A DNA stretch of 64,000 bases. Source: a virus. Shown piece by piece: positions 42,795 to 51,589 of this stretch. The translations under genes were made by a program, and so were the position numbers. The notes below the pieces were generated by a model. The model had not been told where the DNA came from. It worked only from the letters and a program-made list of their open reading frames with translations, and did not search any database. The stretch covers positions 1-64,000 of IMG/VR virus record IMGVR_UViG_3300011113_000784, one strand, 5' to 3'. Numbering within the stretch: position 1 is the first letter of the stretch; every line of letters starts with the position of its first letter.

Positions 42795-43556
42795 TTATTC
42801 TCCCTTTGTGATCTTGTTTAGGACTTTGATTACATCTGCATCAGTCTTTGGGATTGCGCTGTAATACAATACTGTTCCGTCACTTTTCTGAACAACAAAC
42901 AAAGTGTTGCCAGTCTTTTTCAAAAGCGTGTCCATATTTTTTTCTTTTACAATTTTGCTATTAATGTCATAGACTTTATAAAAACTTTTAGTGTTATTGA
43001 TAATATCTCTTATTTCTTTGCTGTTTAACACAGATGCTATTTCAGGAGAAGATTGGTTGTAATCCGTTAGGAAGGTTACATGTATGCCTTCTGTTACTTT
43101 TTCAGGAGTTACTTCTGGATCAACTGGTACTGGCTTAACAGGATCAGGCTTAATAGGATCGGGTTTTACAGGGTCTGTTCCTTTAATAGTAATGTCTGTT
43201 CGTGCAAATTCAGTTAATTTGCCATCAGCTAAAGCAATTGCAAAAACATTAACAACGCCAGATGGTGGTACGGAAACAATTAGACTGTTGGTAACATCAT
43301 TTGCAACAAATTTTACTTTGCTATTTCCGATTACAAACCATTTTACTTGACCCTTTGATTTCGCTTGAATAAGCATAAATCCTTCATTTGGATCAACTGT
43401 AACTGGCTCAGGCAGTTCTAATCCTTCAACTTTATTGGGTACGGAGTAAATTGGTGATTTGGGTACGGCTGGAGGTTCTGATGGTGCAAGAACACCATCA
43501 GCGAAAATATTTGTAGCTAAAGTTAATAAACAAAAAATTCGAAGCAGAATATTCAT
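42795..43556 (-). CDS. Exported protein with Pro-rich linker
   Basis: This 253-residue protein has a signal peptide (MNILLRIFCLLTLATNIFA), a beta-sandwich-like domain (about 55-125), a KPDP/KPVP repeat linker (about 128-150) and a C-terminal alpha/beta domain with a thioredoxin-like feel (FYKVYDINSKIVKE, NTLFVVQKSDGTVLYYS). It is the first gene of the exported-protein cluster, one base from the protease gene. GGAG precedes ATG. Function unknown. Confidence 0.6.
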   Translation of the reverse strand: MNILLRIFCLLTLATNIFADGVLAPSEPPAVPKSPIYSVPNKVEGLELPEPVTVDPNEGFMLIQAKSKGQVKWFVIGNSKVKFVANDVTNSLIVSVPPSGVVNVFAIALADGKLTEFARTDITIKGTDPVKPDPIKPDPVKPVPVDPEVTPEKVTEGIHVTFLTDYNQSSPEIASVLNSKEIRDIINNTKSFYKVYDINSKIVKEKNMDTLLKKTGNTLFVVQKSDGTVLYYSAIPKTDADVIKVLNKITKGE

Positions 43557-43652
43557 AGCATCTCCAAATTATTGGATTATTCTTTCGATAACACAAAATA
43601 ATTGCGTTAATCTAATCGTAGTAATGTGTGCCTAGATCATACTGCTGTTAAT

Positions 43653-45014
43653 TTAGTGTGTTTCTTTATTAAATAACCACTCAGAAAAATTAAAATTTTT
43701 ATTTTCTTTTAGTTTTTTCAGTAGTTTTTCTCCACCTTTTTTGCCTTCGGGGGCACATTTTTTAGGATTTCTTTCACAGAAGGTATCAAAATATCTCGAT
43801 ACCTGTCTCAATGCAGCAATTAATTTTTTCCATTCAGGATTTTTCCCCAAATCTCTTACCAAGCCAGTATAGTAACCTCCAATTTCATAAACTTCATTGA
43901 AGGTATCAATAATAGCTTTGTCATATTTTTCATTTCCAAAATTGCATCCATTTGTTTTTAAAATGCCCACAACATCGTTCATAATTTTTTTCCAGTTGTT
44001 TTTTCCTAAATGCTTTATATTTTCAGGATGTTCTTCATAGTAAGACATTTTACGAGGTAATGCTTTAAATTTGTATAATCTCTTTATAGTGTCTAAAACT
44101 GAGAACGGAAATTCTTTGTTGGAGACTTTATCTAATATTTGCACTGCCATGTTGTCAAAACTACTTATAAAGTTTTTACCAACTGTCCCGCTCATAATTT
44201 TTTCTTCTTCTGGTTCAGGTGCTGGTCCTTTACGGAACATTTCGCCAGCAATTGGTTCACCAGCAGCCAGAGCCCTTCTTCTTTCTTCTTCTTCAGCCAC
44301 TTCTCTTTCTTCTGCTTCTCTTCTTTTTTCTTCAGCTTTTTTAACCTGCTCTTTTCTCTTTGTTTCTGTTTCTGTTTCTTTCTCTATTTCATCTTCTGCT
44401 TTTGGCTTTTCTAATGCATAAGCATATGGAGATATTCTTTCTGGGAAACCAGCACCAGTTCTTATGTCTGGAGCGCCATAACCTTTCATTTCTGGTTTTG
44501 ATTCTGGTTTTGATTCCTTGGGTGTTTGCACATCTTTTTTAGTTGATGCAGTGCTACTACTAGCAGATCTTGTTGTTGTCTTTCTTGTGCTGGTTGGAAT
44601 TGTTTCAGATTGCTTTTCAACTTCTGCTGGTTTCAGACTTTTCTTTTGTATTGAATATGTGACAAAATTATCTGTATTGTTTCTCAAATTTTGCAGAACT
44701 GTCTGGGCTTGCAATTTGTCGCCAGTATATTTTTCCACACTGTTGGCAAATGTTCTATAAGCAAAATCTAATTGATTTCTTAATGTTTGTTCTGCTTGGT
44801 CGATATCAGCAGTTCCATAACCTGCTCTGAATCCATGATAAAGACCTTTTAACGCACCACCAATACCACTAAAAATATCTTCTGATAAAATTGCACCAGA
44901 ATTTATTTGTTGTGATAATTTCAATAAATGTGAAGGATGAATTTTTTTCTCCACCAAAAAATCAATAAATTTTTTGTCGAATACTTTTTTATCTAAAGCG
45001 TTAAGCATTTTCAT
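43653..45014 (-). CDS. Large internal-protein-like protein
   Basis: This 453-residue protein has an N-terminal helical part, IFSGIGGALKGLYHGFRAGY (about 49-68, like the Gly-rich protein at 39029), a long disordered Ser/Thr/Lys and Glu/Arg-rich middle (about 130-275) and a helical basic C-terminus. It resembles packaged or scaffold-type proteins more than enzymes. AGAGGT precedes ATG. It starts 27 bases from the divergent HldE-like gene. Confidence 0.5.
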   Translation of the reverse strand: MKMLNALDKKVFDKKFIDFLVEKKIHPSHLLKLSQQINSGAILSEDIFSGIGGALKGLYHGFRAGYGTADIDQAEQTLRNQLDFAYRTFANSVEKYTGDKLQAQTVLQNLRNNTDNFVTYSIQKKSLKPAEVEKQSETIPTSTRKTTTRSASSSTASTKKDVQTPKESKPESKPEMKGYGAPDIRTGAGFPERISPYAYALEKPKAEDEIEKETETETKRKEQVKKAEEKRREAEEREVAEEEERRRALAAGEPIAGEMFRKGPAPEPEEEKIMSGTVGKNFISSFDNMAVQILDKVSNKEFPFSVLDTIKRLYKFKALPRKMSYYEEHPENIKHLGKNNWKKIMNDVVGILKTNGCNFGNEKYDKAIIDTFNEVYEIGGYYTGLVRDLGKNPEWKKLIAALRQVSRYFDTFCERNPKKCAPEGKKGGEKLLKKLKENKNFNFSEWLFNKETH

Positions 45015-45041
45015 ACCTCTGTCTATAACTCTATTTACTTT

Positions 45042-46424
45042 ATGGACAGATTTTTTTCTAATTTTTTTGATAAGCTTTATTCGTCAAATTTAACGATAAA
45101 TGTCATTGGCGATGTGTTAATTGATGAATATTATCAGGTAGAAGTTGATCGTATTAGTCCAGAGTTTCCAATCCCAATACATTCTTCCCAAACAGAGGAA
45201 GCCTCCAAAATTCTCTGTGGTGGTGCTGCAAATGTTGCCGCACAATTTAAAAATTTTGGCGTTAAAGTTAATCTTATATCATTGATTAATCCAAAAACTC
45301 AAGAAATATGTGAATTTAGTGGAATCAACACAAATAATTCAATTGTTGACCCATTAATTAAAAATCCTATTAAAAAGAGATTCTATAAAGATTTTCATCC
45401 TTTAATCAGATGGGATGTAGAACAAATCAATTTTGGTTTACCCAATGTTGGCGATTATCTTGAAAAAATTGATATTCCTGATGCGGATATTAATATTTTT
45501 TCTGATTATGACAAAGGTTTGTTTGCCACAAATTGGCATCAAAAGTTTTTCAAGAAAACAAAGTCTTTAGTTGATCCAAAGAAAAAATTTAATATATGGG
45601 AAAATTGTTATTTGTTCAAACCCAATGCTATTGAAGCTCAAAGTTTTGTATCAAAAAATAATGTGGAAGATCAATTAAAGTGGATAAAATCACTTCTTAA
45701 TTGCGAAAATGTTGTAATTACTGATTCTGGAAATGGTGTAAGCGCAATAGACGATAATGATAATTTGTATTATGTGACTCCACATAAAAAGGTTATAAAG
45801 CCAGAATCAGTTATTGGCGCTGGTGATTGCTTTATGGCTTTTCTTGCCATGTCAATTGGATTGAACATCGATTTGATGGATTGCTTAAGCATAGCATTTG
45901 AAGCTGGAACTAATTATGTGGCAAACAGATACAATAAGCCGCTAAATCCTTGTGATTTCTTTTTAGAAGATAAAGTCATCACTAATCCTGCCATTTTGAA
46001 AAACAGAGATTTTAATTTAGTGTGGAGTAATGGTTGCATGGATATCATGCACAGCGGACATATTCATTCTTTAAAATATGCAAAATCTTTAGGAGACAAG
46101 CTTTGTGTCGGAATTAATTCTGATGAAAGTATTAAACGATTGAAGGGCAATAATCGTCCTATTGTTTCTTTGCAAAACAGAATTGAAATGTTGAAGGCTC
46201 TTGATTGTGTTGATTTTATTGTTGTTTTAGAAGATGATTATCCACAAAAAATAATAGAACAAATAAATCCGAATGTTTTGGTAAAAGGAGAAGATTGGAA
46301 AGGTAAAGATGTAGCGGGTGCAAACATTGTTGATCGTGTTGAATATTTCCCCTTGGTTCAGGGGATGTCAACAACCAGCATAATTGAAAAAATTATTGAT
46401 GTTTATGGACAAGGTGATTCTTAA
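45042..46424 (+). CDS. HldE-like bifunctional sugar kinase / nucleotidyltransferase
   Basis: This 460-residue protein combines an N-terminal PfkB-type kinase (CGGAANVAAQFKNFG; VIGAGDCFMAF near residue 258) with a C-terminal cytidylyltransferase-fold domain (VWSNGCMDIMHSGHIHSLKY, the HxGH motif; GINSDESIKRLKG). This is the layout of HldE/RfaE, which makes ADP-heptose from heptose 7-phosphate. GT9-like genes at 60-63 kb could use the product. A related activated sugar is possible. Confidence 0.82.
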   Translation: MDRFFSNFFDKLYSSNLTINVIGDVLIDEYYQVEVDRISPEFPIPIHSSQTEEASKILCGGAANVAAQFKNFGVKVNLISLINPKTQEICEFSGINTNNSIVDPLIKNPIKKRFYKDFHPLIRWDVEQINFGLPNVGDYLEKIDIPDADINIFSDYDKGLFATNWHQKFFKKTKSLVDPKKKFNIWENCYLFKPNAIEAQSFVSKNNVEDQLKWIKSLLNCENVVITDSGNGVSAIDDNDNLYYVTPHKKVIKPESVIGAGDCFMAFLAMSIGLNIDLMDCLSIAFEAGTNYVANRYNKPLNPCDFFLEDKVITNPAILKNRDFNLVWSNGCMDIMHSGHIHSLKYAKSLGDKLCVGINSDESIKRLKGNNRPIVSLQNRIEMLKALDCVDFIVVLEDDYPQKIIEQINPNVLVKGEDWKGKDVAGANIVDRVEYFPLVQGMSTTSIIEKIIDVYGQGDS

Positions 46425-46521
46425 TAAATGGGCAATAGTGACATTGTCCAATAATTGTGGCAGTAATGCCAGTGAAAAGACCAAGAATAAAGGCAACTAA
46501 CAAAGTAATAAGCGTTTTCAT
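46393..46521 (-). CDS. Small membrane protein
   Basis: A 42-residue ORF starts MKTLITLLVAFILGLFTGIT, one hydrophobic helix or signal anchor, followed by CHYC. GGAGG lies eight bases before ATG 46521, the best ribosome-binding site in the region. It runs against the HldE-like gene and overlaps its 3' end by 32 bases. It could be a small holin-like or regulatory membrane peptide; no family is recognised. Confidence 0.5.
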   Translation of the reverse strand: MKTLITLLVAFILGLFTGITATIIGQCHYCPFIKNHLVHKHQ

Positions 46522-46538
46522 TTTTGTCTCCTCCATTC

Positions 46539-46546
46539 TAAATATA
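46539..46546 (+). promoter_or_regulatory. Late-like box TAAATATA
   Basis: Ends three bases before ATG 46550, which has no ribosome-binding site. Confidence 0.4.
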
Positions 46547-46549
46547 GAT

Positions 46550-46873
46550 ATGTTATCATTTAAACAGTTTTTAAATTATATTGAAGAACAGACAACTACT
46601 GTTCCTGTTGTTCCGACTAAACCTACTTCTACTGGAACAAAGCCAGCAACAACAGCACCTAAGATTCCTGATGCTACAAGAAAAAAATTAGATTCTGCTG
46701 CCGTCCGCAATACTGCTGCTATTAGGTTATATCAAACAGGCAAAACACAACAAGCAGTCGATGCATTGAGAAAAGACCCAAATTTTTTGCTGGCAATGCA
46801 AGATTTAACTAAGACAAGCGCCCCGGCTACCGCTTCTCAGTTGGTAAATGTTGCATTAGGTGGAAATCCATGA
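46550..46873 (+). CDS. Small protein with capsid-targeting-like N-terminus
   Basis: This 107-residue protein starts MLSFKQFLNYIEEQTTTV, followed by a Pro/Thr/Ala-rich stretch and a short helical domain (AIRLYQTGKTQQAVDALRKD). ATG 46550 is chosen over the upstream in-frame ATG 46457 because the tag motif and the TAAATATA box begin here. It is coupled to the next gene by an ATGA overlap. Confidence 0.6.
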   Translation: MLSFKQFLNYIEEQTTTVPVVPTKPTSTGTKPATTAPKIPDATRKKLDSAAVRNTAAIRLYQTGKTQQAVDALRKDPNFLLAMQDLTKTSAPATASQLVNVALGGNP

Positions 46874-47016
46874 CTTTTAAAGAATTTTTAAAATTGGAAG
46901 AAGCTAATGGACATGGAGGAAAACGCCATAACTCTTTCACTGTTCTAAGGATGAATTATCGTAATCCTCAACCGACTTCTGCTAAAAAGCAAATGAAAAA
47001 ACTATTTAAGATTTAA
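46870..47016 (+). CDS. Small basic protein with capsid-targeting-like N-terminus
   Basis: This 48-residue protein starts MTFKEFLKLEEANGHGG and continues as a basic peptide (KRHNSFTVLRMNYRNPQ ... KKQMKKLFKI). ATG overlaps the preceding stop. Length and charge resemble small DNA-binding internal proteins. Confidence 0.55.
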   Translation: MTFKEFLKLEEANGHGGKRHNSFTVLRMNYRNPQPTSAKKQMKKLFKI

Positions 47017-47603
47017 TGCTTCTCTTTCCAAAACAAAATTATCAAAAGTTTAATTTGGGTATTATTGTACCTCCTCGTAAGCCCCACGATATTCTTTCGT
47101 TTCTTTGTTGGTTCTCATTTTTTAAGTTTTTGCCAAAAGTAAAACCAATTATTATTGTTGCAGGTAATCCACCTGTTGACTTTGCATCTTGGGCTAGAAA
47201 ACTTAATTTTCCTGTTTTTTATGCACACGAATGCTTTCATCCAAATCAAATAGTAGATCTCGATATATGGGATGAATCATATGCAATAGTTATTTCTAAT
47301 GTTTTTTGCATGAGGAAGTTCCAATTAAATAAAAATTTTGATAGTGATTTTATGGTTCTTAGATCAAAAACTCCAAATAATAAGGATTTTTTGATAGAAG
47401 ATATAAAAAATAACAATTATTGTCATGCTGTTTTCTGGGATATCAAAAATAATTTTGAAGAAGTTAGAGATAGTCTAATAAATAATATCGGCATATTCCC
47501 TAAAGATAAAAGTTTAAATCAAATTAAACTGGAATCTATATGGGAAGATGCGAAAAACATAAGAACTCTTTTAAATCAGGAGGTTCGCCATGAAGAGATT
47601 TGA
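47016..47603 (+). CDS. Hypothetical protein
   Basis: This 195-residue alpha/beta protein starts in a TAATG overlap with the preceding stop. PRKPHDILSFLCW and KPIIIVAGNPPVDFASWARK suggest a Rossmann-like fold; a sugar- or nucleotide-related enzyme is possible, but no family is recognised. Confidence 0.45.
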   Translation: MLLFPKQNYQKFNLGIIVPPRKPHDILSFLCWFSFFKFLPKVKPIIIVAGNPPVDFASWARKLNFPVFYAHECFHPNQIVDLDIWDESYAIVISNVFCMRKFQLNKNFDSDFMVLRSKTPNNKDFLIEDIKNNNYCHAVFWDIKNNFEEVRDSLINNIGIFPKDKSLNQIKLESIWEDAKNIRTLLNQEVRHEEI

Positions 47604-47862
47604 GTTTACTTATGGCGATGGCGAGTTCGATGATGAGGACGAAGATCAAGAAGATCAAGAAGGAAACTTTATTGATTCTCAAATGCTTGCCATGCAGATG
47701 GAACAAAATGTTCTTATAGAACAAGAAATACAAGCAAAGCTTTTAGAAGAAGCTTATAAAATTTGTAAAGGATCTTGGATGTGGTCGTTTATGTCGATAC
47801 CTTCCAGAATGAAAAAAGTAAAAATTGTATACGAGGAAATAAAAAAAATTATTAACGAATAA
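47590..47862 (+). CDS. Small acidic hypothetical protein
   Basis: This 90-residue protein has a very acidic segment (GEFDDEDEDQEDQEG) near the N-terminus and a helical, more basic C-terminus. AGGAGG lies six bases before ATG 47590. It overlaps the preceding gene by 14 bases. Confidence 0.5.
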   Translation: MKRFEFTYGDGEFDDEDEDQEDQEGNFIDSQMLAMQMEQNVLIEQEIQAKLLEEAYKICKGSWMWSFMSIPSRMKKVKIVYEEIKKIINE

Positions 47863-47908
47863 ATTTTTTAGACTATATTAATTTAATTATGGTCTAAGGG
47901 TTATAATC

Positions 47909-48235
47909 TTGCCTACATATAATTTCGAATGCAAGAACTGCAATAAAATCTATGAGACACTAGCATCATTCGACCAAACAGGCAAGTATGCTAGTGTCTC
48001 TTGTCCTCATTGCAATTCTAAGAAAAAGAAAAAATTGCTTAATGACGCTAATATCAAATTTGCTCAACCAAAAGATACGAGCAAGTTTGATAATTTCAAC
48101 TATCGTGCAGGCTATAACTTAGAACAAGCACAGAATCTTCGTAGGGATGCACAAGCTGCATCGCACATGGGCACAGATCCATATAGAGCGATTGATGATA
48201 TTAACAGTGGTGAAAATTTTGGCGAAGTGAAATAA
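47909..48235 (+). CDS. FmdB-type zinc-ribbon protein
   Basis: This 108-residue protein starts at TTG (AAGGG eight bases upstream): MPTYNFECKNCNKIYETLAS, the FmdB-family opening, with CKNC and CPHC zinc knuckles. The C-terminal half is disordered and Asn/Asp-rich. FmdB proteins are presumed regulators. The stop abuts the -35 box of the prkA promoter. Confidence 0.65.
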   Translation: MPTYNFECKNCNKIYETLASFDQTGKYASVSCPHCNSKKKKKLLNDANIKFAQPKDTSKFDNFNYRAGYNLEQAQNLRRDAQAASHMGTDPYRAIDDINSGENFGEVK

Positions 48236-48263
48236 TTGACACTAATTTATGGTGCATTATATT
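48236..48263 (+). promoter_or_regulatory. Sigma-70-like promoter for the PrkA operon
   Basis: TTGACA, 16 bases and TATATT, upstream of ATG 48305, which has GGAGAGG as ribosome-binding site. Confidence 0.6.
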
Positions 48264-48304
48264 AAGTTTAAGTATTCTTGAATTACACGGAGAGGTAAAT
48301 CGAC

Positions 48305-50380
48305 ATGGTTACTTTGAGCCAATTTGTAGATAAGAGCAAGTTAGAACAATTTAATAAATTAAATGAAGTGATTGGTTTTGAGGAGTACCTTAACAGGTGC
48401 TATGCTAATCCAAAACTTGTCAGAAATTCACATCAAAGAATTTATGACATGATTGTCTCGCAAGGCACATCTGAAATTGAAAAATATCGCAAGAAGGTGA
48501 CAGTTTATAACTTCTTTGAAAAGCATGAACAAATTAAAGTGTTCGGCATCGAAGAGCAACTTGAATCACTTGTTGCTCACTATAAGGGCGCTGCTGGTAG
48601 CTATGGACCAGAAAAGCGCATTCTTCTTCTCTGCGGTCCTGTAGGATCTGCAAAGTCTACAATCGTTCGTCTCATCAAGCGCAGCATGGAAGATTATTCT
48701 CAAACTGATGCTGGCACATGGTTTACCTATCGCTGGATTAATCTTCCTACTGGTGGCGATGGTATTTACACATCTGACACTTGTGAATGCCCAATGAATG
48801 AAGAGCCTTTAAAGCTTCTTCCATTTGATGTTCGCAAGAAGATTCTTGATGAACTTAATGCTATTCACAAAGAGCAAGCTGACGCATCCCAGCGCACAAC
48901 GCTCTACTCACTTGATGTTAAAGGCGAAATTAATCCTAAGTGCAAGTTCTTCTACGACAAGCTTCTTGAAAAGTATAACGGTGATTGGTCACAAGTTATT
49001 TCTAATCACATTGAAGTAGTTCGTAAAACTTACAATGAAGCCAAGCGTGTCGGTATTGCTTCTTTCCAACCAAAAGATGAGAAGAATCAAGATAGCACTG
49101 AATTGACTGGCGATATTAACTTTGCGTTGCTTCCAACATTTGGTAGCGATTCTGATCCAAGGTGTTTTAACTTTGATGGTGAGTTTGAAGTTGCCAATCG
49201 TGGCATCATTGAATTCATCGAAATGTTAAAGCTTGAAGTTGCATTCCTTTACGATCTCTTGGGTGCTTCACAAGAGCAATCTATTAAGCCCAAAAAGTAT
49301 TCTCAAATTTCAATCGATGAGTCGATCATCGGGCATACAAACATGCCTGAATATGAAAAGTTAAAGAATAACCAGTTCATGGAAGCTCTCAAGGACCGTA
49401 CTGTTCGTATTGAGATTCCTTATCTCCTTGAATGGAGCAAAGAACTCAAAGTTCTTGAGCAAGATTATAACTCCGATAAGATTAAGCAGCATATTGCTCC
49501 TCATACTCTTGAAATTGCTGCTTTGTTTGCTGTCCTTACCAGACTTGAGGACGATAAGGACAACAAGATCACTATTACGGAGAAGGCTGATCTTTATGAT
49601 GGCAAGATGCTTCCCGGTTGGACTGTAGATAGAGTTAAGGAACTACGAGACAAGAACCCAGCCGAAGGCATGGTCGGGCTTTCTGCTCGTTATGTTCAAG
49701 ACAAGGTTTCTTCTACTTTGTCTAGCCGACATGATTATATTAATCCATTCATGGTCCTTAATGCTCTTAAGAGCGGTCTTGATAACCACTCGTTGATTAC
49801 AAACAAGGATCTTGTTCGCAAGTATCAGAACTGCATTACTTTGGCTACAAAGAAGCTAGATGATATTCTCAAGAATGAGGTTCAAAAAGCCTTGGTTGGT
49901 GACGAAGAAGCTATCGTGAGGTTGTGTGCTAACTATATCGATAACCTCATGGCTTATATCAACAAGGCAAAGATCCTTAATAAGATTACTGGCAGGGAAG
50001 AAACTGCTGATGAAAAGTTGATGCGATCAATTGAATCTAAGATTGATGTGCCAGAATCAACCTGTGATGACTTCCGTAGAATGATTGCAGCTTTCATCGG
50101 TGACCTTGCGGTTAAGGGCAAGACTTTTCGATGGGATAGCAATCCCCTTCTTAAGAGAGCTTTGGAATCCAAGTTGTTTGAAGATACAAAGGATCATATT
50201 AAGCTAAGTGCTTTTTCTTCTGGCGCAAGTACAGTTGATCCTGATGTTCAGAAGAAAATTGATGCTGTAAAGCAGCGTTTGGTTGATAAATACGGTTATA
50301 ACGATCAGTCTGCCACAGATGTTCTAGATTATGTTTCTAGCATCTTTGCCAGAGGCGATCTTGCAGACGATAACGACTAA
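48305..50380 (+). CDS. prkA: PrkA-type serine kinase / AAA+ protein (YeaG-like)
   Basis: This 691-residue protein has Walker A GPVGSAKST (111-119), and PrkA-type segments such as GTWFTYRWINLP, CPMNEEPLKLLP, NRGIIEFIEMLK and HTNMPEYEKLKNN followed by DRTVRIEIPYLL. PrkA (YeaG, about 640 residues in E. coli) is an AAA+ protein kinase or protease linked to nitrogen stress and sporulation. Here it begins a three-gene operon with YeaH- and SpoVR-like genes in the same order as in bacteria. The role in a phage is unknown. Confidence 0.9.
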   Translation: MVTLSQFVDKSKLEQFNKLNEVIGFEEYLNRCYANPKLVRNSHQRIYDMIVSQGTSEIEKYRKKVTVYNFFEKHEQIKVFGIEEQLESLVAHYKGAAGSYGPEKRILLLCGPVGSAKSTIVRLIKRSMEDYSQTDAGTWFTYRWINLPTGGDGIYTSDTCECPMNEEPLKLLPFDVRKKILDELNAIHKEQADASQRTTLYSLDVKGEINPKCKFFYDKLLEKYNGDWSQVISNHIEVVRKTYNEAKRVGIASFQPKDEKNQDSTELTGDINFALLPTFGSDSDPRCFNFDGEFEVANRGIIEFIEMLKLEVAFLYDLLGASQEQSIKPKKYSQISIDESIIGHTNMPEYEKLKNNQFMEALKDRTVRIEIPYLLEWSKELKVLEQDYNSDKIKQHIAPHTLEIAALFAVLTRLEDDKDNKITITEKADLYDGKMLPGWTVDRVKELRDKNPAEGMVGLSARYVQDKVSSTLSSRHDYINPFMVLNALKSGLDNHSLITNKDLVRKYQNCITLATKKLDDILKNEVQKALVGDEEAIVRLCANYIDNLMAYINKAKILNKITGREETADEKLMRSIESKIDVPESTCDDFRRMIAAFIGDLAVKGKTFRWDSNPLLKRALESKLFEDTKDHIKLSAFSSGASTVDPDVQKKIDAVKQRLVDKYGYNDQSATDVLDYVSSIFARGDLADDND

Positions 50381-50395
50381 TATGAGGACTAACAA

Positions 50396-51589
50396 ATGCC
50401 TCGCCGTATTGATTCTGACCATAAAGACTTCAGAGATGTAGTCAGTGGCAGAATTAGAAAAAATCTAAAAAAGTTTATCAAGAGTGGCGAAATATTTCGC
50501 CACCGTGGTAAAAATGGCAAAGTATCAATAAAGATTCCTGCAATTGATATCCCTCACTTTCTTCACGGCAAGAACCCTAATGGGGTAGGTCGTGGAGAAG
50601 GACAAGAAGGAGATACTGTTGGCAAGGACAAGGGGCAAGGTCAAGGACAAGGAAACGGCGCTGGTCAGGATGAAAGCGAAGGCGTAATTGTTCAGCTAGA
50701 TATGGAGGACATCCTTCACTTCATGAAGGATGAATTGATGCTTCCTAATCTCAAACCTAAGCAACAAGCCAACCTTGAAGATGTAAAAATTAAGTATAAT
50801 AATATCTCTCTAGTTGGTCCAGAATCACTTAGGCATACTCGTCGCACAATGTTAACTGCGATGAAGCGCCTTTGCGGTACTGGCGAAATCAATAATTTAT
50901 ATGAAATTCCCGGCATTAAAGATAAAGTCAAAATGATCAATCCGATTAATTCGGATAAGAGATATCGTCAATATAAAGAGATTAGATTTCCTTCCAGCAA
51001 TGCTGTTGTTATTTTTGCTCGTGATGCCAGTGGATCAATGGATGATCGTAAAGTGGCAGTTGTTTCTGATATGGCTTATTGGATTGATGTTTATATTAGG
51101 AATTTCTATGAACGAGTTGAGAGGCTTTATGTTTGGCACGATGTAGCTGCCCATGAAGTTGATGCAAAAGATTTTTATCGAATCAGAAATGGTGGTGGCA
51201 CTACTTGTTCTACTGCTTTAGAATTAGTTGCCAAACAATTTGAAAACAGATTTCCTCCTAAAAATTGGAATATTTATTTCTTTTATTTCACTGATGGTGA
51301 AAATTACGATAATGACAACGATGTTTTTACGACTTTGTTAAAGAAAGAGTTTCCTCAAAATATTGTTAATCTTGTTTCTATAACTCAAATTGGTGCTTAT
51401 TCTTACAAAAACAGTGTTGCTGAGGTAGTTGAAAAAGAAATTGTTGAAGGTGGCTTAGATGATAATGTAATTGTTACAGAAATTCCATTTGATGCAATTA
51501 ACAATGAAGAAAAAAGAAATGAAGCTATATTAAAAGCAATAAAAGATATATTGGGCAACCCGTTTAAAAGCGCCAATGAGGTTTTCTAA
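50396..51589 (+). CDS. yeaH: YeaH/DUF444 VWA-type protein
   Basis: This 397-residue protein has the DUF444 opening RRIDSDHKDFRDVVSGRIRK, a Gly/Gln-rich linker (about 62-92) and a VWA domain with ARDASGSMDD (210-218, MIDAS DxSxS), VWHDVAAHEVD and NGGGTTCSTALEL. YeaH/YhbH is the constant partner of PrkA. Its stop overlaps the SpoVR-like start (TAATG). Confidence 0.9.
   Translation: MPRRIDSDHKDFRDVVSGRIRKNLKKFIKSGEIFRHRGKNGKVSIKIPAIDIPHFLHGKNPNGVGRGEGQEGDTVGKDKGQGQGQGNGAGQDESEGVIVQLDMEDILHFMKDELMLPNLKPKQQANLEDVKIKYNNISLVGPESLRHTRRTMLTAMKRLCGTGEINNLYEIPGIKDKVKMINPINSDKRYRQYKEIRFPSSNAVVIFARDASGSMDDRKVAVVSDMAYWIDVYIRNFYERVERLYVWHDVAAHEVDAKDFYRIRNGGGTTCSTALELVAKQFENRFPPKNWNIYFFYFTDGENYDNDNDVFTTLLKKEFPQNIVNLVSITQIGAYSYKNSVAEVVEKEIVEGGLDDNVIVTEIPFDAINNEEKRNEAILKAIKDILGNPFKSANEVF

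Noticed and set aside
44071-44760. Plus-strand ORFs opposite the large internal-protein-like gene
   Set aside because: Phe/Ser/Leu-rich low-complexity translations caused by the Glu/Lys-rich repeats of the real minus-strand gene.
48305-48340. Capsid-targeting leader on PrkA (MVTLSQFVDKSK)
   Set aside because: Only loosely similar, the gene has a strong ribosome-binding site and sigma-70-like promoter, and PrkA is not expected to be packaged.
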